Part shown: piece by piece, positions 58,371 through 64,000 of the stretch
Position numbering within the stretch: the stretch's first letter is position 1
How the letters are laid out: each line of letters begins with the position of its first letter
Source of the DNA: GCA-2715965 sp047608975
GTDB lineage: Bacteria > Verrucomicrobiota > Verrucomicrobiia > Limisphaerales > JAYPXF01
Length of the DNA stretch: 64,000 bases
Direction: 5' to 3'
Assembly: GCA_047608975.1 (NCBI GenBank)
Contig: JBLFYM010000012.1
Coordinates: forward strand, 1 to 64,000
The notes under the pieces: generated by a model
Database searches by the model: none
What the model was told of the DNA's origin: nothing
What the model saw: the letters and a program-made list of their open reading frames with translations, nothing else
Translations under genes and position numbers: made by a program

Positions 58371-60851
58371 TCACTTGCCTTTTCCCCAAAGCTTCGCGAA
58401 CTTCTCCGGCACATAGAAATCGTCTTTGCCGGTGGCGGAATAGGCGGTGCGTTCGATGATGGTTCCGCGGATGCGTTGGCGACAGAGGTTGAAGTGCCAG
58501 GGGAACAAATCCTTGGGCTGGGCGCCGTCGATGCCTTTGAGCGGGTCGATCATGCGGGAGCCTTCGCCGGTGATGGGGAGGCGCATTTCGATGCTCCATT
58601 GCCGGTCGCCGCGATGCACTGCGATCTGGGCGCCGGAGGTCCAGGGCACGCCTTTGCCGTCCTTGCCATGGTCGATCTCCAGCACGGCTCCGGCGGGATT
58701 GATGGCGATCTCGTAGTAACTGTTGGAGGCCGTCTCGATGAGCAGAGTGATGTGGTCACCTTCGAGGAGTTTAGGATCGTCGGGAGCGGTGCTGGCGATG
58801 TTGCTGCCGGGCATTTCGGGTTCCTGACAAATGATGCCGAGGTGCAGGATGCTGCCTTCGCGTTGGATCTGAAATTGCGTAGCCGCTTGCGGGTGCGGCG
58901 ACTGGGGCGTGAGCTTCACCAGCGGCGCGCGGCGCACATCAGTCCAGTAGTCTTTGAGCACCTCGCCATCGAAGGCTTTGTCTTTCAGCGGCTTGCCGCC
59001 GGTCTGGTGGGTCTCCAACACGCGGTAGGAGAGGTCAGTGTCGCGCTTGCGGCTGAGTTGCTGCTGCAGGCTGTGCAACGACTTCATGAGGTCGCCGATT
59101 TTCTGCATGCGCCGTCCGGGGGGCGAATCCGGATCGGCGGCGGCCTGGGCGGTCGCGAACAAGGCAAGGGCCTCGCCGATCTTCGCGCCGTCCTGGCCCA
59201 TGTGCATCCAGTTCGCCTCGGAGAATTCCGCGAAGGCCTGCATGGGCTTGGCGGCGGGGCCGTAGTAGTTGGCGAAGTAATCGGCCAGCAGCGCGTCGAG
59301 ATCCTGATCGGCATCCCACCAGAAGCGCGAGGTGAGGTAGAGATTCAGGTGCTCGATGGCGAGCGGATCGTAGTCGAACTTGCCGGCGCTGCTGGCCGGA
59401 TGATCATAGATTTCGATCATCTCGCCGAGGGTGTGGCCTTTCAGCTCGCGCAGATCGCTGGCGATTTGCCGGGTGTAAAACACGGGACGTCCCGCCTGCT
59501 CGGGACGGGCGTTGATATTGTAGTCCCAGGTGAGGTATTTGCCGGAGCTGAGCTTTTTTATCCAATCCTCGCGCAAGTTTCGGTGCGTGCTGCGCTGTTC
59601 TTCATCCCAGAAGCTCTGGCGCTGACGCGTCTCGATGAGCACGAGGTTCGGGCTGAGTTTGTCGATCTTCGCTGGCGGCATTTTGTAAGCGCTGTAGGCG
59701 AGCCCGCTCACGAGGCGATCCGGGTGCGATTTGTATAGCTCCAGCGCCACGCGATTGAGATAGCCCCACACCTGATCCGACATCGTGCCCGACCAACCGC
59801 GCCCGGGCGTGAGCTGCGCCATCCACTTCGGATCATCCGAAGTCATGCCGCCGTAACCATCCACGAGGTCGATGCTGATCATCGGCTCGCGGAAGTGATC
59901 GAACATGGCGCGTGAGTATTTGAGCTGCTTTTCGAAAAACAGTGGCGAGTTGAGATCGGGATAGCCCGCGCCCTTCGTTGTGGTATCGCGTTTGCCGCCC
60001 TTGAGCAGATACATCTCCGGGTGCGCCCGCTTCATCTCCTCGCGCATGATGGCAAACTTCGCGCCATGACAAATCTGCGAGATGCCGCCGATCTTGTGCC
60101 CTTGGTTCAGCCCCAAGCGCAGCGTCCAGATGCCCTTCTCGCCGATGCCCGTGTGGTCCGTGTAGAAAGTGAAACGCCTCATGCCGAAGTCAGGCTTCAC
60201 CGTCTTGTTCACACCCGGCAGCGCGATCGTCGGATGCTTCGGCACGACCTCACCCAATTCGCCCGGCGCAAACCAGCGCACGCCGAGACTGCGCAGAAAC
60301 TCATACACCGCATTGAGCGTCCCCGCGTCATCGTAGTCCCAAACGTCAAGGTCCTTGTGATAGCGCGTATAGATGTAGCCGAAGTGATTCCAAAACGTGT
60401 CGCCGGTGATCTTGTCGAACTCCGCATTCACCCGAGCCTGCTCGACCTTGCTGCGCAATCGACCCCACGGCTCGATGGGGACGAAATCCTCATCCGGCCC
60501 CAGCAACGCCAGCCAGTCCGCCCCCGAAGCCATGCGAAACGCACCGTTCTCCAGTCCGTCCGTCGCGAGCTTCAATGCTTCCGTGTGCGGAGATTTTCCG
60601 AGAAAGATGTGGGCCATCCCCGCCGTCGGCGCAGTGCGGACTTCCAGCTTCGCTCCGCTGATCTTCTCCAAGTAAGTCTGCAATTCCTTTGCCGCCAGCT
60701 TCGTCATCCGCGCCGGATTCTCCGCGATGACGATCTCCGCGCGGGCCTGGCCATCTTCGACAATGAAGGGGTCGGCCGCGTGGAGCGCAGCCAGCGGTGC
60801 GAGCAACAGAGCCGAGCAGATGAGCAAGTGTTTCAGAGGGAGGGGTTTCAT
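58371..60851 (-). CDS. Secreted DUF4838 protein with CBM9-like C-terminal domain
   Basis: 826 residues, signal peptide MKPLPLKHLLICSALLLAPL. The layout copies the gene at 10113-13388: N-terminal domain (about 28-120, KLAAKELQTYLEKISGAKLE), DUF4838 core (about 170-600, SLGVRWFAPGELGEV, MISIDLVDGYGGM) and CBM9/DOMON-like sandwich (about 640-815, SYYEIAINPAGAVLEIDHGKD). The core loop with the CQCELC cluster of the longer paralogue is replaced here by SIDLVDGYGG and DPKWMAQ. There is no TPR tail. The stand-alone DUF6807 gene lies 28 bp upstream on the same strand, so the two are likely co-transcribed. Confidence 0.85.
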   Translation of the reverse strand: MKPLPLKHLLICSALLLAPLAALHAADPFIVEDGQARAEIVIAENPARMTKLAAKELQTYLEKISGAKLEVRTAPTAGMAHIFLGKSPHTEALKLATDGLENGAFRMASGADWLALLGPDEDFVPIEPWGRLRSKVEQARVNAEFDKITGDTFWNHFGYIYTRYHKDLDVWDYDDAGTLNAVYEFLRSLGVRWFAPGELGEVVPKHPTIALPGVNKTVKPDFGMRRFTFYTDHTGIGEKGIWTLRLGLNQGHKIGGISQICHGAKFAIMREEMKRAHPEMYLLKGGKRDTTTKGAGYPDLNSPLFFEKQLKYSRAMFDHFREPMISIDLVDGYGGMTSDDPKWMAQLTPGRGWSGTMSDQVWGYLNRVALELYKSHPDRLVSGLAYSAYKMPPAKIDKLSPNLVLIETRQRQSFWDEEQRSTHRNLREDWIKKLSSGKYLTWDYNINARPEQAGRPVFYTRQIASDLRELKGHTLGEMIEIYDHPASSAGKFDYDPLAIEHLNLYLTSRFWWDADQDLDALLADYFANYYGPAAKPMQAFAEFSEANWMHMGQDGAKIGEALALFATAQAAADPDSPPGRRMQKIGDLMKSLHSLQQQLSRKRDTDLSYRVLETHQTGGKPLKDKAFDGEVLKDYWTDVRRAPLVKLTPQSPHPQAATQFQIQREGSILHLGIICQEPEMPGSNIASTAPDDPKLLEGDHITLLIETASNSYYEIAINPAGAVLEIDHGKDGKGVPWTSGAQIAVHRGDRQWSIEMRLPITGEGSRMIDPLKGIDGAQPKDLFPWHFNLCRQRIRGTIIERTAYSATGKDDFYVPEKFAKLWGKGK

Positions 60852-60879
60852 GGAGGTTCAGTGAGTTCGGAGTGGGGCG

Positions 60880-61848
60880 TCATTTCGTCTTCGCGAAGGC
60901 CGCGAATGCCGCATCGAGTTTCGCCGCGTCGGCCTGGCCTTTCGCAAAATAGAAGCGGTATCGCAGCGTGAGGCTGTCGCCTTTCTTGATCGTGTAATCA
61001 CCGGTGCCCGCCGGTTTGTCAGGCTCGAAGTCATGCAGGCCAAATGGATTCACCGCGAAGAGCCCGTAGTCACGCGCGTGCCACGTCGTGGGTGAGCGTA
61101 GGTTGCCGGGATGGCTAAAGATGACGACGCTGACGCCGTTGCCCTTCGGATCGGGGCCGTAGTAGCAAACCCAGTTCGCGTGCTTGCCCCAGATGTCTTT
61201 GTCGCGGTCGCCGTTGCTGTTGAACGCATGTCCGGTCGAGTTGCCAGTGTTCACGAAGTTCTTGCTGCTATTCATGCTGAGCGATGGACAGAGGCGCATG
61301 GCCATCGTCCCTTCTTTCGTGTCGCCGATAAGCACGTCGCCTTCGGTGGCCTTGAGCGTAATGTTGAAATCCAGCGTCCTCTCGCCCTCGGGCAGCGCGG
61401 TGATGACGATGCGCCGCTCGTCGGTCAGAACGGTCTCGCCAGTCGGCGCGACCCACTTCGTCGTGGCGAGAAACGCGCCCTGGTTGCCGGTCGCTTTGAT
61501 TTCGCTGAAGCCGCCATGCTCCTGCTTCCCGAAGGTGAGATACTCGCCCCAGAAATCAATGCCGTTGACCTTCGAATGCGCGAACCAGAGCGAGCGGTGA
61601 TGTTTGTGATCGCGAAACCGCTCCTCGCCGGGAACATCTTTCTTCATCGGAAAATTTCGCACCACACTCTCGCCCGCCGCGCCGATCAGCGGATACATGA
61701 ACGGCCGCGGCGTGTCCTTGACGACATACTCGGTGAATAGCTGGCCATCGATGTCGATTCGCAGCCCTTGTTCCGAGGGCGCGATAGTGACGGTCTGAGC
61801 CTGGATCGAGACAGAGAGGGCGATGGCGAGAGGTAGCAGGAGACGCAT
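60880..61848 (-). CDS. Secreted stand-alone DUF6807 (PmoA-like) protein
   Basis: 322 residues, signal peptide MRLLLPLAIALSVSIQAQ. The DUF6807 domain fills the protein: DIDGQLFTEYVVKDTPRPFMYP, FPMKKDVPGEERFRDHKHHRSLWFAHSKVNG, IDFWGEYLTFGK, and NLRSPTTWHARDYGLFAVNPF near the end. The same domain forms the N-terminal part of the PhoD fusion at 23884-26232, sharing HHRSLxFAHSxVNGxxFW and WHARxYGL. No catalytic function is known for the family; conserved His pairs (HKHHRS) suggest a metal site (inference). Start 61848, directly upstream of the DUF4838 gene. Confidence 0.87.
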   Translation of the reverse strand: MRLLLPLAIALSVSIQAQTVTIAPSEQGLRIDIDGQLFTEYVVKDTPRPFMYPLIGAAGESVVRNFPMKKDVPGEERFRDHKHHRSLWFAHSKVNGIDFWGEYLTFGKQEHGGFSEIKATGNQGAFLATTKWVAPTGETVLTDERRIVITALPEGERTLDFNITLKATEGDVLIGDTKEGTMAMRLCPSLSMNSSKNFVNTGNSTGHAFNSNGDRDKDIWGKHANWVCYYGPDPKGNGVSVVIFSHPGNLRSPTTWHARDYGLFAVNPFGLHDFEPDKPAGTGDYTIKKGDSLTLRYRFYFAKGQADAAKLDAAFAAFAKTK

Positions 61849-61889
61849 GGCTTCAAGGATTGAGACTAGTTTTCAGCTGTAAGGGAGAG

Positions 61890-61940
61890 AAAGGGTCACC
61901 CATTAAGGCGTAGGTCAACAGGCAAAATAGGTGACCCTTT
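61890..61940. repeat. Perfect 11-bp inverted repeat in a divergent intergenic region
   Basis: AAAGGGTCACC at 61890-61900 and GGTGACCCTTT at 61930-61940 are perfect inverted copies with a 29-bp spacer, with weaker symmetry extending inward (CATTAAGGC versus GCAAAATA). It lies 41 bp upstream of the DUF6807 start and about 200 bp from the plus-strand gene at 62140. It could be a paired operator for the DUF6807-DUF4838 pair, or the remains of a short mobile element. No T-run follows. Confidence 0.65.
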
Positions 61941-62139
61941 TCGCCTCAGAAATAGGTTTGCTCCAAAATTTGAACGTCATCGCGGGCGGCGGGTCTCGGC
62001 TAACGCGGCCGGCAATGGTGTTGCTGGGCAGGTCGGTAAAACTTCTGATCCCGTAACCGAAGGTGGCGGGTGCCGGCAGAGGTTACGCAACTCCTTTTTT
62101 GATGTGGTGTTTCAGCCCCACGTGAGTAAACTGATTCCA

Positions 62140-62985
62140 ATGCGCTGCTGGCTGCAAACGACACTGATACTCGCGATTGGCTCGACGCTTTTCGCGGCAG
62201 AACGCGCATCAGGGGACCAGGCCAAGGACTACAATGTATTCTTGGCGCGTAACCCATTCAGCCTCCGCCCACCGCCCAAACCGCCCGCGCCACCTGAAAA
62301 GATTCCCGAGCCAGAAATCCCACTGAATGTGAAACTCACGGGTATTTCCACGCTCCTGAACAAGAAGCGCGTATTTCTGGTCAACCAACCCGAGGGGGAA
62401 CCGCCGATCTATTTGAAGATGGTTGAAGGCGAAGTCGATGCCGGTATTGAAATCATCAGCATCGACCCGGACGCTGGGGCCGTGAAAGTCAAAATCGACG
62501 GAATGGCACAAACAATAACGTTCAAAGACAATGGCTTCAAGGCCTCCGGGGCTATACCCGCCCCCCCCATCGTTTCGCCTTCTGGACGAAAATTTCCCGC
62601 TCCTCCAATTCCCGCTCCTCCAAAGTCTCCAAATAAGTTCAATTTTCGAAGACCCACGCGCACCACCAAGCCGCTGCCCACCACATCGCCCAGAACAAGC
62701 AGCTTCCAACCCAGGCAAAGGAGTGCTCCTACCGTTCAAAGCCAAGCGCAAATCGGTAATGGGAGTTCAATCAGTCTCAACGTGAACCAGACGGTGAGGA
62801 GTATCGAACCCCCTCGCATCCCACTTCAAATGACCCCGGAGGAACAGGTGCTGACAATACTTGCGACCCAGGAGAAACAAGGCGGCGGCCAGTTGGTGAC
62901 TTACCAACTGGCGAACGGAAAAACTTTCCAGGCATTCAAGGCGACTCCGCCGTTCCCCATCTCTGCCGCAGACATCGGAGATTGA
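62140..62985 (+). CDS. Secreted proline-rich protein, PilP/GspC-like start
   Basis: 281 residues from ATG 62140 (MRCWLQTTLILAIGSTLFAA, signal peptide). Next comes NVFLARNPFSLRPPPKPPAP, reminiscent of the RDPF/NPF start of periplasmic PilP or GspC proteins, then a small beta-rich domain (about 65-135: LNVKLTGISTLLNKKRVFLV, GAVKVKIDGMAQTITFKDNG). A Pro/Ser/Thr/Arg-rich disordered region (about 145-205) follows, ending with a helix EEQVLTILATQEKQGG. The composition suggests an envelope protein linked to a secretion or pilus-type machine, but no such genes are in the window. It ends in front of a tandem duplication and a terminator. Confidence 0.55.
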   Translation: MRCWLQTTLILAIGSTLFAAERASGDQAKDYNVFLARNPFSLRPPPKPPAPPEKIPEPEIPLNVKLTGISTLLNKKRVFLVNQPEGEPPIYLKMVEGEVDAGIEIISIDPDAGAVKVKIDGMAQTITFKDNGFKASGAIPAPPIVSPSGRKFPAPPIPAPPKSPNKFNFRRPTRTTKPLPTTSPRTSSFQPRQRSAPTVQSQAQIGNGSSISLNVNQTVRSIEPPRIPLQMTPEEQVLTILATQEKQGGGQLVTYQLANGKTFQAFKATPPFPISAADIGD

Positions 62986-63010
62986 GTCGCCAATTCTGAG
63001 TCGCCAATTC
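62983..63010. repeat. 14-bp tandem duplication after the stop codon
   Basis: TGAGTCGCCAATTC occurs twice without spacer, at 62983-62996 and 62997-63010. The first copy begins with the TGA stop of the preceding gene, so the second copy supplies a second in-register TGA-like sequence outside the coding region. Confidence 0.95.
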
Positions 63011-63041
63011 GCACGGCGGAACTCACGCGCGTTTTCACAGT

Positions 63042-63076
63042 ATCCGGGCTCGTCCATGAGTCCGGATTTTTCTTTT
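63042..63076 (+). terminator. Rho-independent terminator
   Basis: ATCCGGGCTC at 63042-63051 pairs with GAGTCCGGAT at 63058-63067 (one G-T pair) around a 6-nt loop, followed directly by TTTTCTTTT. This is the clearest intrinsic terminator in the window. It ends the 62140 gene's transcript before the esterase start at 63109. Confidence 0.85.
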
Positions 63077-63108
63077 CTGCGACTCGATTTCCAATAATAC
63101 ACGGGGAC

Positions 63109-64000
63109 ATGAAACATCTACTCGCGATGGCCGGCATGCTCGCCGTTGGCATTCCTCTGCACGCGGACGTCAAACTCCCCACAATTTTCTCCGATCACAT
63201 GGTCTTGCAACGCGACACCAGTGTCCCGGTCTGGGGTTGGGCTGATCCGGGCGAGAAAGTCGAAGTCAAGATTGCCGGACAGTCCGCCGCTGCAACCGCC
63301 GATGACCAGGGTAATTGGCGGATCGATCTCGCCAATCTCGTTCCCGGCCACACGCATACGCTCACAGTTTCGGGCAAGAACAGAATGCAGATCAAAGACG
63401 TCCTCATCGGGGATGTCTGGCTGGGCAGCGGCCAGTCCAACATGGGGATGCGGGTAGGGAGTTCCAACGACGTGGAAACCGAAAAGGCAAACGCCAACTA
63501 TCCGCGCGTTCGAATGTTCACAGTCGCTTCAGGCACGGCACTCACGCCGCAGCAGAACTGCAAGGGCAGCTGGCAGGTCTGCTCTCCCAAAACGGTCGTG
63601 TCCTTTTCAGCGACAGCGTATTTCTTCGGCCGCCGACTCCACCAAAATCTGAACGTTCCCATCGGACTCATCAATTCCTCGGTCGGTGGAACCCCGATCG
63701 AATCCTGGACCAGCATGGACGCCCAGCAGAAGACACCTAAACTTCACCCACTGCTCGCCAAGTCAGCGCAGCAGGCCAAGGCCTTCGATCCAAAGAATGC
63801 GAAAGCGCAATACGACAAACAGTTCAAATCCTGGACCACTCGCGCCGCAGCAGCCAAAGCAGCGGGCAAACGCGCCCCCCGCAAACCACGCACTCCCTCG
63901 CGCCCGGAACTCAGCAGCGCCTATCCCTCCGCCCTCTTCAACGGCAAGATCAATCCGTTGATCCCCTTCGCGATCAAAGGTGCCGTCTGGTATCAGGGCG
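63109..64000 (+). CDS. Secreted sialate O-acetylesterase-family protein, cut by window end
   Basis: The first 297 codons are present, from ATG 63109 with GGGG just upstream. The leader is MKHLLAMAGMLAVGIPLHA. The N-terminal family motif (FSDHMVLQRDTSVPVWGWAD), the SGNH block VWLGSGQSNMGMRVG and PIGLINSSVGGTPIESWTS are all as in the gene at 48489-50432. The end seen so far reads IPFAIKGAVWYQG, just before the family's catalytic-region HQG/YQGE motif. An Ala/Lys/Arg-rich stretch (KSWTTRAAAAKAAGKRAPRK) is inserted before that. It would deacetylate sialic acids or other acetylated sugars. Confidence 0.88.
   Translation, partial: MKHLLAMAGMLAVGIPLHADVKLPTIFSDHMVLQRDTSVPVWGWADPGEKVEVKIAGQSAAATADDQGNWRIDLANLVPGHTHTLTVSGKNRMQIKDVLIGDVWLGSGQSNMGMRVGSSNDVETEKANANYPRVRMFTVASGTALTPQQNCKGSWQVCSPKTVVSFSATAYFFGRRLHQNLNVPIGLINSSVGGTPIESWTSMDAQQKTPKLHPLLAKSAQQAKAFDPKNAKAQYDKQFKSWTTRAAAAKAAGKRAPRKPRTPSRPELSSAYPSALFNGKINPLIPFAIKGAVWYQG

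Noticed and set aside
58314..59738. 474-residue plus-strand ORF
   Set aside because: Antisense to the second DUF4838 gene; high GC leaves the opposite frame open.
1..64000. CRISPR array, tRNA or rRNA genes, intact insertion sequence
   Set aside because: No spaced direct repeats, cloverleaf-like sequences, rRNA signatures or transposase ORF were found by reading.

Overview
The window looks like a chromosomal segment of a PVC-group bacterium, most probably a Verrucomicrobiota member (inference). Markers are the paired DUF1592-type cytochrome and DUF1552 proteins, DUF4838 and DUF6807 proteins, a secreted sulfatase, sialate O-acetylesterase-type enzymes, PQQ-propeller proteins and many signal-peptide-bearing enzymes. 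The DNA is GC-rich, so long antisense ORFs shadow almost every gene. I saw no rRNA, tRNA, CRISPR array or intact transposase.

Region 1 (1-9.7 kb) is ordinary cell biology. On the minus strand are a secreted protein of unknown function, a PAS histidine kinase, its NtrC-type response regulator, a GT-C-like membrane protein and the start of an outer-membrane beta-barrel gene. Divergent from them are a VanZ-like protein and ComEC.

Region 2 (10-38 kb) is an accessory block of secreted glycan-directed proteins: a DUF4838/CBM9/TPR protein, a SUMF1-fold protein, a large lectin/propeller protein, a triple-propeller sialidase-like protein, a Tat-exported protein, a DUF6807-PhoD fusion, a beta-helix protein, an M20 amidohydrolase, a sulfatase, a PQQ-propeller protein with an internal methyltransferase-like domain, a CE15-like esterase and a TIM-barrel lactonase-like protein. 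Gene relics lie between them: a PhoD tail at 14.6 kb and a thiolase tail at 18.5 kb. There is also a 26-copy hexamer array between two divergent genes.

Region 3 (37-48.5 kb) holds the DUF1592/DUF1552 pair, a membrane protein overlapping an FAD amine-oxidase-like enzyme, an ADP-ribosylglycohydrolase with a truncated second copy, an SDR lacking its catalytic Tyr, and two small DoxX-like membrane proteins.

Region 4 (48.5-64 kb) returns to glycan and lipid processing: a sialate O-acetylesterase, a neutral-ceramidase-like protein, a decayed CE6-type esterase pseudogene, an uncharacterised (possibly deoxyhypusine-synthase-like) protein paired with a HAD phosphatase, a NanM-like kelch protein, TfoX, TauE/SafE, a second DUF4838 next to a stand-alone DUF6807, and a second sialate O-acetylesterase cut by the window end.

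The unifying theme is extracellular breakdown of acetylated, sulfated or sialylated glycans. The most unusual observations are the DUF6807-PhoD fusion and its C-terminal relic beside another DUF4838 gene, the secreted PQQ/methyltransferase/malectin protein, and a promoter-plus-signal-peptide cassette shared by two unrelated enzymes.
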